From contig NZ_CP038438.1 in the NCBI RefSeq assembly GCF_004683905.1, forward strand, positions 1,240,001-1,304,000: 64,000 bases of DNA, in the 5' to 3' direction. Origin of the DNA: Pseudomonas fluorescens. Lineage in GTDB: Bacteria > Pseudomonadota > Gammaproteobacteria > Pseudomonadales > Pseudomonadaceae. The translations under genes were made by a program, and so were the position numbers. The notes below the pieces were generated by a model that worked only from the letters and a program-made list of their open reading frames with translations, did not search any database and had not been told where the DNA came from. Within the stretch, counting starts at the first letter, position 1. Every line of letters starts with the position of its first letter. This document shows positions 42,724 to 54,200 of this stretch, piece by piece.

Positions 42724-44076
42724 ATGAGCGCGCTCTATATGATTGCCGGCACCCTGATCGCTTTGGGTGTACTGGTCACCTTTCACGAATTCGGCCACTT
42801 CTGGGTCGCGCGTCGCTGTGGCGTCAAGGTTCTGCGTTTTTCCGTTGGCTTCGGCATGCCGTTGTTGCGCTGGCACGACAAGCAGGGCACTGAATTTGTT
42901 GTCGCCGCGATTCCGCTGGGTGGCTACGTCAAAATGCTCGATGAGCGTGAAGGCGAGGTGCCAGCCGATCAGCTTCATCAATCCTTCAATCGCAAATCGG
43001 TTCGCCAGCGCATCGCCATTGTCGCGGCGGGACCGATCGCCAACTTCCTGCTGGCCCTGGTATTTTTCTGGGTGCTGGCGATGCTCGGCAGTGAGCAGAT
43101 CCGTCCGGTCATCGGTGCCGTCGAGTCCGGCAGCATCGCGGCCAAGGCCGGTTTGAGTGCCGGTCAGGAGATCGTTGCCATCGATGGCGAGCCGACTTCC
43201 GGCTGGGCGGCCGTCAATTTGCAGTTGGTCCGTCGTCTTGGGGAAAGCGGTTCCCTGCAATTGCTCGTGCGCGAGCAGGGCTCTACCGCTGACACGCCGC
43301 GCGAACTGGCGCTGGATCACTGGCTCAAAGGCGCCGATGAGCCCGATCCGATTCGCTCGCTGGGCATTCGCCCATGGCGCCCGGCCTTGCCGCCGGTGCT
43401 GGCCGAGCTCGATCCAAAAGGTCCGGCGCAGGCCGCCGGTCTGAAAACCGGCGACCGCCTGTTGTCGCTCGATGGCCAGGCGCTGGGTGACTGGCAGCAA
43501 GTGGTCGATACCGTTCGTACGCGTCCTGATACCAAAATCTTGCTGCGCGTCGAGCGCGACGGTGCTCAAATCGACGTCCCGGTGACCTTGGCTGCGCGTG
43601 GCGAAAGCAAGGCACCGAGCGGTTATCTGGGTGCTGGCGTGAAAGCAGTGGACTGGCCGCCGGAAATGATCCGCGAGGTCAGTTATGGCCCGTTGGCCGC
43701 AATTGGCGAGGGTGCCCGGCGTACCTGGACCATGAGCATCCTGACGCTGGACTCACTGAAGAAAATGCTGTTTGGCGAGCTCTCGGTAAAAAACTTGAGT
43801 GGGCCGATAACCATTGCTAAAGTGGCGGGCGCTTCTGCCCAGTCGGGCGTTGCTGATTTCCTGAATTTCCTTGCTTATCTGAGTATTAGCCTGGGGGTTC
43901 TGAATTTGCTGCCCATTCCTGTACTGGATGGGGGGCATTTGTTGTTTTATCTGATTGAGTGGGTGCGTGGTCGCCCCTTGTCGGATCGGGTGCAAGGTTG
44001 GGGGGTGCAGATCGGTATCAGTTTGGTGGTCGGAGTGATGTTGCTTGCTCTGGTCAATGATCTGGGTCGACTGTAA
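42724..44076 (+). CDS. rseP: Site-2 zinc metalloprotease RseP
   Basis: RseP performs the intramembrane cleavage of the anti-sigma factor (MucA/RseA) after DegS/AlgW, releasing sigma-E/AlgU, and it also clears remnant signal peptides. The 450-residue protein has the zinc motif HEFGH at residues 21-25 within TM1, two tandem PDZ domains (about 125-290) and the second catalytic block LNLLPIPVLDGGHLLFYL near the C-terminus, where Asp completes the site. It is upstream of bamA, the conserved order that links outer-membrane assembly with envelope stress. Confidence 0.97.
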   Translation: MSALYMIAGTLIALGVLVTFHEFGHFWVARRCGVKVLRFSVGFGMPLLRWHDKQGTEFVVAAIPLGGYVKMLDEREGEVPADQLHQSFNRKSVRQRIAIVAAGPIANFLLALVFFWVLAMLGSEQIRPVIGAVESGSIAAKAGLSAGQEIVAIDGEPTSGWAAVNLQLVRRLGESGSLQLLVREQGSTADTPRELALDHWLKGADEPDPIRSLGIRPWRPALPPVLAELDPKGPAQAAGLKTGDRLLSLDGQALGDWQQVVDTVRTRPDTKILLRVERDGAQIDVPVTLAARGESKAPSGYLGAGVKAVDWPPEMIREVSYGPLAAIGEGARRTWTMSILTLDSLKKMLFGELSVKNLSGPITIAKVAGASAQSGVADFLNFLAYLSISLGVLNLLPIPVLDGGHLLFYLIEWVRGRPLSDRVQGWGVQIGISLVVGVMLLALVNDLGRL

Positions 44077-44150
44077 AGCTTCGCTGAATTGCGAATCTGC
44101 CGCATTTTGCGGCAGTTTGTTTATTGCCAGTTGGAATAAGAAAGGACTTC

Positions 44151-46526
44151 ATGAAACGTCTGCTGCTAACTGCGGTTCTCACCGTATTGATGATCGCCGA
44201 AGTTCACGCCGAGTCCTTCACTATCTCTGATATTCGCGTCAATGGCCTCCAGCGGGTCTCCGCGGGTAGCGTCTTTGGTGCCTTGCCGTTGAACGTCGGC
44301 GAGCAGGCGGATGATCGTCGCCTGGTGGAATCCACTCGTGCGTTGTTCAAAACCGGTTTCTTTCAAGATATCCAGCTGGGCCGCGAAGGCAACGTTCTGG
44401 TGATCACGGTCGTCGAACGTCCGTCGGTCGCGAGTATCGAGATCGAAGGCAACAAGGCGATCTCCACCGAAGACCTGATGAAAGGCCTCAAGCAGTCCGG
44501 TCTGTCCGAAGGTGAAATCTTCCAGCGCGCCACCCTCGAAGGTGTCCGTAACGAGCTGCAGCGTCAGTACGTTGCCCAGGGCCGTTACTCGGCGACCGTC
44601 GATACCGAAGTGGTTTCGCAGCCGCGTAACCGTGTGGCGCTGAAAGTGAAGATCAACGAAGGCACCGTGGCTGCCATCCAGCACATCAACGTGGTGGGTA
44701 ACACGGTCTTCCCTGATGACGATCTGATCGACCTGTTCGAGCTGAAAACCACCAACTGGCTGTCGTTCTTCAAGAACGACGACAAGTACGCCCGTGAAAA
44801 ACTCTCCGGTGACCTGGAGCGCCTGCGTTCCTACTACCTGGACCGTGGCTACATCAACATGGATATCGCTTCGACCCAGGTGTCCATCACCCCGGACAAG
44901 AAGCACGTCTACATCACCGTCAACATCACCGAAGGCGAAAAGTACACCGTTCGTGACGTCAAGCTCAGCGGTGACCTGAAAGTGCCTGAAGACCAGGTCA
45001 AGTCGCTGTTGCTGGTGCAAAAAGGCCAGGTTTTCTCGCGCAAGCTGATGACCACCACTTCCGAACTGATCACTCGCCGTCTGGGTAACGAGGGTTACAC
45101 CTTCGCCAACGTCAACGGCGTACCTCAGCCGCATGACGACGATCACACTGTGGACATCCTGTTCGCCGTCGATCCGGGCAAGCGTGCCTACGTCAATCGC
45201 ATCAACTTCCGCGGCAACACCAAGTCCGAGGACGAAGTGCTGCGTCGTGAAATGCGTCAGATGGAAGGTGGCTGGGCTTCGACCTACCTGATCGACCAGT
45301 CCAAGACCCGTCTTGAGCGTCTGGGCTTCTTCAAGGAAGTGAACGTCGAGACGCCGGCCGTTCCGGGTGTCGACGACCAGGTTGACGTGAACTACGCCGT
45401 TGAAGAGCAAGCTTCCGGTTCGATCACCGCCAGCGTCGGTTTCGCCCAGAGCGCCGGTCTGATCCTCGGTGGTTCGATCACCCAGAACAACTTCCTCGGT
45501 ACCGGTAACCGTGTGAGCGTGGGCCTGACCCGCAGTGAATACCAGAGCCGTTACAACTTCGGCTACGTTGACCCCTACTGGACCGCCGATGGCGTGAGTC
45601 TGGGTTACAACGCGTTCTATCGCACCACCGACTACAAAGATCTCAACATCGACGTAGCCAGCTATGCGGTAGACAGCCTGGGTGCCGGCGTCAACGTTGG
45701 CTATCCGATCAGCGAGACTTCGCGTCTGACCTTCGGTCTGTCCGCACAGCAGGACAAGATCAAGACCGGTCAGTACACCGTTGACGAGATCTTCGACTTC
45801 GTTAACAAGGAAGGCGACCAGTACCTGAACTTCAAGGCATCGGCCGGTTGGTCCGAGTCGACCCTGAACAAGGGCGTACTGCCGACCCGTGGTCGTTCGC
45901 AGAGCCTGACGCTGGAAACCACGATTCCGGGCAGCGACCTGTCGTTCTACAAACTCGACTACCGTGGTCAGTTGTTCCAGCCGATCACCGAAAACTACAC
46001 CCTGCGTCTGCACACCGAGCTGGGTTATGGCGACGGTTATGGTTCGACCGACGGCTTGCCGTTCTATGAAAACTACTATGCTGGTGGTTTCAACTCGGTA
46101 CGTGGCTTCAAGGACAGTACTCTGGGGCCGCGCAGTACTCCGAGTCGTGGTACCAACCCGGGTACTTCGGTTGACCCGGATCAGGATCCGCTGCCGTTCG
46201 GTGGTAACGTCCTGATCCAGGGCGGTGCCGAGGTTCTGTTCCCGCTGCCGTTCGTCAAGGATCAACGCTCCTTGCGTACCTCGGTATTCTGGGACGTGGG
46301 TAACGTTTTCGATTCGCAGTGCAAGGACACCACCAACGCAAATGGCTCGACGTCCAACACCAAGTGTAACGACATCAGCCTGAGCAACATGGCCAGTTCC
46401 GTTGGTGTGGGTGTGACCTGGGTCACCGCACTGGGTCCTCTGAGTTTTGCTCTGGCGATGCCGGTCAAAAAACCGGATAACGCTGAAACTCAAGTGTTCC
46501 AATTCTCCCTCGGCCAGACGTTCTAA
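44151..46526 (+). CDS. bamA: Outer membrane protein assembly factor BamA
   Basis: BamA (Omp85/Opr86) is the essential insertase that folds beta-barrel proteins into the outer membrane. The 791-residue precursor has a signal peptide of about 21 residues ending AEVHA, five POTRA domains (about 22-425, for example FTISDIRVNGLQRVSAGSVF at POTRA1) and a 16-stranded barrel. The barrel includes the signature RGF in NSVRGFKDSTLGPRS, and the protein ends VFQFSLGQTF with the terminal aromatic. The ATG is preceded by AAGGA; an upstream nine-codon extension is rejected. It is followed by skp, whose product chaperones BamA clients. Confidence 0.98.
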   Translation: MKRLLLTAVLTVLMIAEVHAESFTISDIRVNGLQRVSAGSVFGALPLNVGEQADDRRLVESTRALFKTGFFQDIQLGREGNVLVITVVERPSVASIEIEGNKAISTEDLMKGLKQSGLSEGEIFQRATLEGVRNELQRQYVAQGRYSATVDTEVVSQPRNRVALKVKINEGTVAAIQHINVVGNTVFPDDDLIDLFELKTTNWLSFFKNDDKYAREKLSGDLERLRSYYLDRGYINMDIASTQVSITPDKKHVYITVNITEGEKYTVRDVKLSGDLKVPEDQVKSLLLVQKGQVFSRKLMTTTSELITRRLGNEGYTFANVNGVPQPHDDDHTVDILFAVDPGKRAYVNRINFRGNTKSEDEVLRREMRQMEGGWASTYLIDQSKTRLERLGFFKEVNVETPAVPGVDDQVDVNYAVEEQASGSITASVGFAQSAGLILGGSITQNNFLGTGNRVSVGLTRSEYQSRYNFGYVDPYWTADGVSLGYNAFYRTTDYKDLNIDVASYAVDSLGAGVNVGYPISETSRLTFGLSAQQDKIKTGQYTVDEIFDFVNKEGDQYLNFKASAGWSESTLNKGVLPTRGRSQSLTLETTIPGSDLSFYKLDYRGQLFQPITENYTLRLHTELGYGDGYGSTDGLPFYENYYAGGFNSVRGFKDSTLGPRSTPSRGTNPGTSVDPDQDPLPFGGNVLIQGGAEVLFPLPFVKDQRSLRTSVFWDVGNVFDSQCKDTTNANGSTSNTKCNDISLSNMASSVGVGVTWVTALGPLSFALAMPVKKPDNAETQVFQFSLGQTF

Positions 46527-46571
46527 GCGTCTGACCCAAGATAACGACAATGGATTTTGTAGGAGTGCATC

Positions 46572-47075
46572 GTGCGTAAGTTGACTCAATTGGTTCTCCT
46601 GGCCTCCGTACTGGTGGCAGGCCCGGCGTTCGCCGACATGAAAATCGCCGTTCTGAACTATCAGATGGCATTGCTGGAATCCGACGCGGCCAAGAAATAC
46701 GCCGTGGATGCCGAGAAGAAGTTCGGTCCGCAACTGACCAAACTCAAGACGCTGGAAAGCAGCGCCAAGGGCATTCAGGACCGTCTGATGGCCGGTGGCG
46801 ACAAGATGCAGCAGGGCGAGCGTGAGCGTCTGGAGCTGGAATTCAAGCAAAAGGCCCGTGACTTCCAGTTCCAGTCCAAGGAGCTGAACGAAGCCAAGGC
46901 AGTTGCCGACCGCGAAATGCTCAAGCAACTGAAGCCGAAACTGGATAGCGCAGTGGAAGAAGTCATCAAAAAAGGTGGCTTTGACCTGGTGTTCGAGCGT
47001 GGCGCAGTGATCGATGTCAAACCACAGTACGACATCACGCGCCAGGTTATCGAGCGCATGAATCAGCTGAAGTAA
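46572..47075 (+). CDS. skp: Periplasmic chaperone Skp/OmpH
   Basis: Skp is a trimeric 'jellyfish' chaperone that holds unfolded outer-membrane proteins in the periplasm. The 167-residue precursor starts with a GTG (ribosome-binding site TAGGAG, 8 bp). It has a signal peptide cleaved after VAGPAFA, a small beta body (MKIAVLNYQMALLESDAAK) and long coiled-coil tentacles (QDRLMAGGDKMQQGERERLE, KARDFQFQSKELNEAKAV), ending with GFDLVFERGAVIDVKP. lpxD starts 3 bp after the stop. Confidence 0.95.
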   Translation: MRKLTQLVLLASVLVAGPAFADMKIAVLNYQMALLESDAAKKYAVDAEKKFGPQLTKLKTLESSAKGIQDRLMAGGDKMQQGERERLELEFKQKARDFQFQSKELNEAKAVADREMLKQLKPKLDSAVEEVIKKGGFDLVFERGAVIDVKPQYDITRQVIERMNQLK

Positions 47076-47078
47076 CCC

Positions 47079-48134
47079 ATGACCGTGACTATCAAGCTCG
47101 GCCAGTTGGCCGAGTTCCTCGGCGCCACCCTGCGTGGCGACCCCGAGACGCAAATTACTGGGCTAGCCACCTTGCAGGAGGCTGGCCCAGCTCAGTTGAG
47201 CTTTCTGGCAAATCCTCAATATCGCAAATACCTGGCAAGTTCCCAGGCGGCTGCGCTGTTGCTCAAGGAAGCCGATGCCGAAGGTTTTGTCGGTAACGCG
47301 CTGGTGGTGCCGGATCCTTATCTGGCTTACGCCCGTATCTCCCATCTGTTCGATCCCAAACCGAAAGCCACTGCGGGTGTTCATCCCACGGCGGTGATTG
47401 CACCGGATGCGGTGGTTGATCCAAGCGCCAGCATCGGTCCGTTTGTGGTGATTGAGGCCGGTGCGCGCATCGGTGCGCAGGTCACCCTGGGCGCCCATTG
47501 CGTCATCGGTGCCCGCAGTGAAATCGGCGAGGGCGGCTGGCTCGCTCCGAGGGTGACGCTGTACCACGACGTGCGCATCGGCAAGCGTGTAGTGATCCAG
47601 TCCGGTGCCGTTCTCGGTGGTGAAGGCTTCGGTTTTGCCAACGAGAAAGGTATCTGGCAAAAGATCGCCCAGATCGGCGGCGTGACCATCGGCGACGATG
47701 TCGAGATCGGCGTGAACACTGCAATCGACCGTGGCGCGCTGGCGGATACCGTGATCGGCAACGGCGTGAAACTCGACAACCAGATCCAGATCGCGCACAA
47801 CGTCCAGGTCGGTGATCACACCGCCATGGCGGCCTGTGTCGGTATCTCCGGCAGCACCAAAATCGGCAAGCACTGCATGCTCGCCGGTGGTGTCGGCCTG
47901 GTGGGGCACATCGATATTTGCGACAACGTTTTCCTGACCGGGATGACCATGGTGACCCACTCGATTACCGAGCCAGGCGCCTATTCTTCCGGCACAGCCA
48001 TGCAACCGGCGGCCGAATGGCGCAAAAGCGCGGCCCGCATCCGTCAGCTCGATGACCTCGCGCGACGTTTGAAGCAGCTGGAAAAGCGCGTCGGGGAAGT
48101 GACCCCCGGCAGCAATGCTTCATCTGATGGCTGA
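47079..48134 (+). CDS. lpxD: UDP-3-O-acylglucosamine N-acyltransferase LpxD
   Basis: LpxD adds the second acyl chain (3-hydroxyacyl from ACP) in lipid A synthesis. The 351-residue protein has the N-terminal uridine-binding domain ([35 protein letters not shown]), a long left-handed beta-helix of hexapeptide repeats ([19 protein letters not shown]) with the catalytic His in [18 protein letters not shown], and a C-terminal helix. Acyl-chain length preference (C12 in pseudomonads) is not readable here. It lies between skp and fabZ in the conserved lipid A cluster. Confidence 0.97.
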   Translation: MTVTIKLGQLAEFLGATLRGDPETQITGLATLQEAGPAQLSFLANPQYRKYLASSQAAALLLKEADAEGFVGNALVVPDPYLAYARISHLFDPKPKATAGVHPTAVIAPDAVVDPSASIGPFVVIEAGARIGAQVTLGAHCVIGARSEIGEGGWLAPRVTLYHDVRIGKRVVIQSGAVLGGEGFGFANEKGIWQKIAQIGGVTIGDDVEIGVNTAIDRGALADTVIGNGVKLDNQIQIAHNVQVGDHTAMAACVGISGSTKIGKHCMLAGGVGLVGHIDICDNVFLTGMTMVTHSITEPGAYSSGTAMQPAAEWRKSAARIRQLDDLARRLKQLEKRVGEVTPGSNASSDG

Positions 48135-48240
48135 TACCATTTCCATATCAAGTGTGCACAGCCTCTAGACTGCCTCCTTGATTTGCTAGAGGAGTGCGCG
48201 TCAGTCGCGCTCCCAATCTTTACATAGGCTTCCCCCCGAA

Positions 48241-48681
48241 ATGATGGACATCAACGAGATTCGCGAATACCTGCCTCACCGTTACCCGTTCCTGCTGGTG
48301 GACCGGGTGGTGGAACTGGACACTGAAGGCAAGCGCATTCGCGCCTACAAGAATGTCAGCATCAATGAGCCATTCTTCAACGGCCACTTCCCGGCGCACC
48401 CGATCATGCCGGGCGTACTGATCATCGAAGCGATGGCCCAGGCTGCCGGGATTCTCGGTTTCAAAATGCTCGACGTGAAACCGGCCGATGGCACCCTTTA
48501 CTACTTCGTCGGTTCCGACAAGCTGCGTTTCCGTCAGCCGGTACTGCCGGGTGACCAGTTGATCCTGGAAGCCAAGTTCATCAGCTGCAAGCGCCAGATC
48601 TGGAAATTCGAATGCCAGGCTTCGGTCGACGGCAAGCCAGTCTGCTCGGCTGAAATCATCTGTGCGGAACGCAAGCTATGA
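48241..48681 (+). CDS. fabZ: 3-hydroxyacyl-[ACP] dehydratase FabZ
   Basis: FabZ dehydrates 3-hydroxyacyl-ACP in fatty-acid elongation and competes with LpxA/LpxD for 3-hydroxyacyl-ACP. The 146-residue hot-dog-fold protein shows [16 protein letters not shown], the catalytic His in [20 protein letters not shown] with the downstream Glu, and [19 protein letters not shown]. Two adjacent ATGs could start it; the first is used. Its end overlaps lpxA (ATGA). The 106-bp gap after lpxD may hold a promoter but none is clear. Confidence 0.97.
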   Translation: MMDINEIREYLPHRYPFLLVDRVVELDTEGKRIRAYKNVSINEPFFNGHFPAHPIMPGVLIIEAMAQAAGILGFKMLDVKPADGTLYYFVGSDKLRFRQPVLPGDQLILEAKFISCKRQIWKFECQASVDGKPVCSAEIICAERKL

Positions 48682-49454
48682 GTTTGATTGACCCTCGCGC
48701 AATCATCGATCCGTCGGCCGTTCTGGCTGACGGCGTCGAGGTCGGCCCGTGGTCGATCGTCGGCGCAGGTGTGGAAATCGGCGAGGGTACCGTGATCGGG
48801 CCGCATGTGGTCCTCAAAGGCCCGACCCGCATCGGTAAGCACAACCGCATCTACCAGTTTTCCTCGGTAGGCGAAGACACGCCGGATCTGAAGTACAAAG
48901 GCGAAGAAACCCGTCTGGTGATCGGTGATCACAACGTCATTCGCGAAGGCGTGACGATTCACCGTGGCACCGTGCAGGACCGTTCGGAAACCACGCTGGG
49001 CGATCACAACCTGATCATGGCCTATGCCCACATCGGGCATGACAGCGTCATCGGCAACCACTGCATCCTGGTCAACAACACCGCGTTGGCCGGGCATGTC
49101 CATGTTGACGATTGGGCGATCCTTTCCGGTTTCACCCTGGTGCATCAGTACTGCCACATCGGCGCCCACAGTTTTTCCGGCATGGGCACTGCCATCGGCA
49201 AGGACGTTCCGGCGTTCGTCACCGTGTTCGGCAACCCGGCCGAAGCGCGCAGCATGAACTTCGAAGGCATGCGCCGTCGTGGTTTCAGCGAAGACGCGAT
49301 TCACGCGCTGCGCCGCGCTTATAAGACCGTGTATCGTCAGGGCCTGACCGTGGAGCAAGCGTTGGCCGAATTGGCCGAACCTGCTGCGCAGTTCCCGGAA
49401 GTTGCGCTGTTTCGTGACTCGATCCAGTCGTCGACTCGCGGCATCACCCGCTGA
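48678..49454 (+). CDS. lpxA: UDP-N-acetylglucosamine acyltransferase LpxA
   Basis: LpxA catalyses the first, reversible acylation of UDP-GlcNAc in lipid A synthesis. The 258-residue trimeric beta-helix enzyme shows the hexapeptide repeats ([40 protein letters not shown]), the catalytic His in [20 protein letters not shown], and the C-terminal helical domain [20 protein letters not shown]. It is coupled to fabZ by a four-base overlap, and lpxB follows after 2 bp. Confidence 0.97.
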   Translation: MSLIDPRAIIDPSAVLADGVEVGPWSIVGAGVEIGEGTVIGPHVVLKGPTRIGKHNRIYQFSSVGEDTPDLKYKGEETRLVIGDHNVIREGVTIHRGTVQDRSETTLGDHNLIMAYAHIGHDSVIGNHCILVNNTALAGHVHVDDWAILSGFTLVHQYCHIGAHSFSGMGTAIGKDVPAFVTVFGNPAEARSMNFEGMRRRGFSEDAIHALRRAYKTVYRQGLTVEQALAELAEPAAQFPEVALFRDSIQSSTRGITR

Positions 49455-49456
49455 TC

Positions 49457-50587
49457 ATGGCCAGTCTGCGTATTGCGCTGGTGGCGGGCGAAGCTTCCGG
49501 CGACATTCTGGGCGCCGGCCTCATGCGCGCCCTCAAGGCTCAACATCCGGCAGTCGAGTTCATCGGTGTCGGCGGTCCGTTGATGCAGGCCGAGGGCCTG
49601 ACGTCTTATTTCCCCATGGAACGTCTGTCGGTCATGGGGTTGGTGGAAGTCCTCGGACGGCTGCGCGAGCTGCTCAAGCGCCGCAAGGACCTGATCGCCA
49701 CGTTGATTGCCGAGAAGCCGGACGTGTTCATCGGCATCGACGCTCCCGATTTCAACCTCAACATCGAACTCAAGCTGCGTCAGGCCGGGATCAAGACCGT
49801 GCATTACGTCAGCCCTTCGGTGTGGGCGTGGCGCCAGAAGCGTGTGCTGAAGATTCGCGAAGGCTGCGATCTGATGCTCACCCTGTTGCCGTTCGAAGCA
49901 AAATTTTACGAAGAGCAGGGCGTGCCGGTGCGGTTCGTCGGTCATACGCTGGCCGATACCATTCCGTTGCAGGCCGATCGCGCCGCAGCGCGTGCCGAAC
50001 TCGGTTTGCCCGACGGGCCGCTGGTCGCGTTGATGCCCGGCAGTCGCGGTGGCGAAGTCGGCCGTCTCGGTGCGCTGTTCCTGGATACTGCCGAACGTCT
50101 GCGGGCTATGCGCCCCGGGCTGCGCTTCGTCATCCCGTGCGCCAATGCCGAGCGTCGCGCTCAACTCGAAGAGTTGCTGGTTGGTCGCGACTTGCCGGTC
50201 ACCCTGCTCGATGGCAAATCGCACCTGGCCCTGGCGGCGTGCAACGCGGTGCTGATCGCTTCGGGCACGGCGACGCTGGAAGCGTTGCTGTACAAGCGGC
50301 CAATGGTCGTCGCGTATCGCCTGGCACCGCTGACCTTCTGGATTCTCAAGCGCATGGTCAAGAGCCCGTACGTGTCGCTGCCGAACCTGCTGGCCCAACG
50401 GCTCTTGGTGCCGGAATTGTTGCAGGATGATGCGACAGTCGAGGCCCTGGCCCAGACGCTGTTGCCATTGATCGAAGGCGGCGAAGAGCAGACCCGAGGC
50501 TTCGACGAAATCCACCGCACCCTGCGGCTGGATGCTTCCAATCAGGCGGCGGATGCCGTCCTCAACCTGATCGGTCAGAAACAATGA
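49457..50587 (+). CDS. lpxB: Lipid A disaccharide synthase LpxB
   Basis: LpxB, a GT19 family peripheral membrane glycosyltransferase, joins UDP-diacylglucosamine and lipid X to form the tetraacyl disaccharide. The 376-residue protein shows [58 protein letters not shown] and the nucleotide-binding C-terminal [20 protein letters not shown]. The stop overlaps the rnhB start (ATGA). Together with lpxD, fabZ and lpxA it makes a compact early lipid A operon. Confidence 0.97.
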   Translation: MASLRIALVAGEASGDILGAGLMRALKAQHPAVEFIGVGGPLMQAEGLTSYFPMERLSVMGLVEVLGRLRELLKRRKDLIATLIAEKPDVFIGIDAPDFNLNIELKLRQAGIKTVHYVSPSVWAWRQKRVLKIREGCDLMLTLLPFEAKFYEEQGVPVRFVGHTLADTIPLQADRAAARAELGLPDGPLVALMPGSRGGEVGRLGALFLDTAERLRAMRPGLRFVIPCANAERRAQLEELLVGRDLPVTLLDGKSHLALAACNAVLIASGTATLEALLYKRPMVVAYRLAPLTFWILKRMVKSPYVSLPNLLAQRLLVPELLQDDATVEALAQTLLPLIEGGEEQTRGFDEIHRTLRLDASNQAADAVLNLIGQKQ

Positions 50588-51222
50588 GCAAGACGATGCA
50601 GATGGGCCTGGATTTCACCCTGGTCGCCGAAGTCGAAGAACTGGTGGCCGGTGTCGACGAAGTCGGTCGTGGCCCGTTGTGCGGCGCGGTGGTGACGGCG
50701 GCGGTGATCCTCGATCCGAACCGGCCGATCCTCGGCCTCAACGACTCGAAGAAACTCACCGAAGCCAAGCGCGAGAAACTCTACGACGAGATCATCGAGA
50801 AATCCCTGAGCTGGTGCATCGCTCGCGCCGAAGTCGAGGAAATCGACGAGCTGAACATTTTGCACGCGACCATGCTCGCCATGCAGCGCGCAGTGGCCGG
50901 GCTGCATATTCAGCCGAAACTGGCGATGATCGACGGCAACCGCTGCCCGAAACTGCCGATGCGCGCTGAAGCGGTGGTGCAGGGCGACGGCAAGGTGCCG
51001 GCCATCGCTGCCGCGTCGATTCTGGCCAAGGTCAGTCGCGACCGTGAAATGGCTGCATTCGAATTGATCTACCCGGGGTACGGCATCGGCGGCCATAAAG
51101 GCTATCCGACGCCCGTTCATCTGGAAGCGTTGGTGCGCCTTGGCCCGACCCCGATTCACCGGCGCTCCTTCGCCCCGGTGCGTCAGGCTTACGAGGCGCT
51201 GGAAGGTCTGACGCAGGTTTAG
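50584..51222 (+). CDS. rnhB: Ribonuclease HII
   Basis: RNase HII removes RNA from RNA-DNA hybrids and starts excision of misincorporated ribonucleotides. The 212-residue protein has the catalytic DE pair in [17 protein letters not shown], a further conserved Asp in [14 protein letters not shown] and the family block [20 protein letters not shown] and [11 protein letters not shown]. It is translationally coupled to lpxB and followed by a GC-rich hairpin that separates it from dnaE. Confidence 0.97.
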   Translation: MSKTMQMGLDFTLVAEVEELVAGVDEVGRGPLCGAVVTAAVILDPNRPILGLNDSKKLTEAKREKLYDEIIEKSLSWCIARAEVEEIDELNILHATMLAMQRAVAGLHIQPKLAMIDGNRCPKLPMRAEAVVQGDGKVPAIAAASILAKVSRDREMAAFELIYPGYGIGGHKGYPTPVHLEALVRLGPTPIHRRSFAPVRQAYEALEGLTQV

Positions 51223-51245
51223 GCGCAAGGCTGATGTTTTGTTCG

Positions 51246-51267
51246 AGGCCCGGTACAATCCGGGCCT
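51246..51267 (+). terminator. Hairpin between rnhB and dnaE
   Basis: AGGCCCGG and CCGGGCCT form an 8-bp stem around TACAAT, followed by TGTTGTCT. It is terminator-like with a poor T tract. The loop sequence also resembles a -10 element, so a dnaE promoter could overlap it. Confidence 0.5.
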
Positions 51268-51298
51268 TGTTGTCTCTATGTAACTGGACAGGATCACT

Positions 51299-54200
51299 AT
51301 GCCGGCTTCATTCGTTCATCTACGCCTGCACACTGAATACTCCCTGGTCGACGGGCTGGTGCGGATCAAGCCACTGGTCAAGGCGCTGACCGGCATGAAC
51401 ATGCCGGCCGTGGCGGTCACCGATCAGAACAACATGTGTTCCCTGGTCAAATTCTATAAAAACGCCATGGGCGCCGGCATCAAGCCGATCTGCGGTGCCG
51501 ACCTGTGGCTGTCGAACAAGGATCCGGACGGGCCATTGAGCCGGATCAGCCTGTTGGTGATGAACGCCAAGGGTTATCGCAATCTCACCGAGCTGATCTC
51601 GCGCGGCTTCATCGACGGCCAGCGCAACGGCATGATCATCATCGAGCGTGAATGGGTCGCCGAGGCCAACGAAGGCTTGATCATGCTGTCCGCCGCCAAA
51701 GAAGGCGAGATCGGCATGGCCATGATCAGTGGCAACCCGGACGAAGCCGAAACGCTGGCGCGCGAATGGATGGCGGTGTTCCCGGATCGTTTCTATCTGG
51801 AGATCCAGCGCACCAATCGTCCCAACGACGAAGAGCAACTGCACGGTGCCGTGGCCCTGGCCGACAAGCTCGGCGCGCCGCTGGTGGCGACCAACGATGT
51901 GCGTTTCATCAAGCAGGAAGACTTCGCCGCTCACGAAACCCGCGTGTGCATCGGTGAGGGCCGTGCCCTCGACGATCCGCGGCGTTCGAAGAATTACAGC
52001 GACCAGCAATACCTCAAAAGCGCCCAGGAAATGGCCGAGCTGTTCAGCGACATTCCCGACGCGATCGAAAACACCGTCGAGATCGCCAAGCGCTGCAACA
52101 TCGACGTGAAGCTGGGCAAGCACTTCCTGCCCGACTACCCGATTCCCGATGGCATGACCATCGACGAATATTTCCGCAAGGTGTCGTTCGACGGTCTGGA
52201 AGACCGCCTCAGCGTACTGCTGCCCAAGGACACTACCGAAGATTACGACGCCAAGCGTCAGGTCTATGTCGACCGGCTGAATTTCGAGCTGGATATCATC
52301 ATCCAGATGGGCTTCCCCGGTTATTTCCTGATCGTGATGGACTTTATCCAGTGGGCCAAGAACAACGGTGTGCCGGTGGGCCCGGGCCGTGGGTCGGGTG
52401 CCGGCTCGCTGGTGGCCTATGTGCAGAAGATCACTGACCTCGATCCGCTGGAATACGACCTGCTGTTCGAACGGTTCCTCAACCCGGAACGGGTCTCGAT
52501 GCCCGACTTCGACGTCGACTTCTGCATGGACGGTCGTGACCGGGTGATCGACTACGTGGCCGAGAAATACGGTCGCAACGCGGTAAGCCAGATCATCACC
52601 TTCGGTTCCATGGCCGCCAAGGCAGTGGTGCGCGACGTGGCGCGGGCCCAGGGCAAGTCATTCGGCCTGGCGGATCGTCTGTCGAAGATGATTCCGTTCG
52701 AAGTCGGCATGACCCTGGAAAAAGCCTACGAGCAGGAGGAGATCCTGCGCGACTTCATCAAGGTCGATGAGGAAGCGGCGGAAATCTGGGAGATGGCGCG
52801 CAAGCTCGAGGGTGTGGTGCGTAACGTCGGCAAGCACGCCGGTGGTGTGGTAATCGCCCCGACCAAGCTGACCGACTTCTCGCCGATCTATTGCGACGAG
52901 GCTGGCGATGGTCTGGTGACCCAATTCGACAAGGACGACGTCGAGGCGGCCGGTCTGGTGAAGTTCGACTTCCTCGGCCTGCGGACCCTGACGATCATCG
53001 ACTGGGCGCTTAAAACCATCAACCGTGACCGCGCCAAGGTCAACGAGCCGCCGCTGGATATCGCGTTTATCCCGCTGGATGACAAACCGACTTATCAGCT
53101 GCTGCAAAAAGCTGAAACCACTGCGGTATTCCAGCTCGAATCCCGGGGCATGAAAGAGCTGATCAAAAAGCTCAAGCCTGACTGTCTCGAAGACTTGATC
53201 GCACTGGTGGCCCTGTTCCGTCCGGGCCCGCTGCAATCGGGCATGGTGGATGACTTCATCAACCGTAAGCACGGCCGCGCCGAATTGGCTTATCCGCATC
53301 CGGATTACCAGTATGAAGGCCTGCAGCCGGTACTGGCGCCGACTTACGGCATCATTCTGTATCAGGAACAGGTGATGCAGATCGCCCAGGTCATGGCCGG
53401 TTACACCCTCGGTGGTGCGGACATGCTGCGTCGGGCGATGGGTAAGAAAAAACCCGAGGAAATGGCCAAACAGCGCGGCGGCTTCATTGAGGGTTGTGCG
53501 TCGAACAATATCGACGCGGATCTTGCCGGTAACATTTTCGACCTGGTGGAAAAATTCGCCGGTTACGGCTTCAACAAGTCCCACTCCGCCGCTTACGGCC
53601 TGGTGTCTTACCAGACTGCCTGGCTGAAAGCCCACTACCCGGCGCCATTCATGGCGGCGGTGCTTTCGGCGGATATGCACAACACCGACAAGGTCGTGAC
53701 CTTGATCGAGGAAGTGCGCACGATGAAGCTGCGCCTCGACGCGCCAGACGTGAACACTTCGGAGTTCAAGTTCACGGTGAACGACGAAGGCCGCATCGTG
53801 TACGGCCTGGGCGCGATCAAAGGTGTCGGTGAAGGTCCGGTGGAAGCGATTACCGAGGCTCGTCAGGCCGGTCCATTCAAGGATCTGTTCGACTTCTGCG
53901 CCAGGGTCGACCTCAAGCGCATCAACAAGCGCACGCTGGACGGTTTGATCCGCAGCGGCGCGCTGGATCGCCTCGGGCCGTACTTCCATGACGAGCAGAA
54001 GGCTTATCAGGCCAACATCGACCGCAACCGCGCGGTGCTGTTGGCGGCGATGGAGGAGGCGATCAAGTCGGCCGAACAGACCGCGCGCACCCGCGACAGC
54101 GGCCATGCCGACCTGTTCGGCGGGCTGTTTGTCGAGGAAGATGCGGACGTCTACGCGACGCACCGCAAGGCCAAGGAGCTGACCCTCAAGGAGCGGCTCA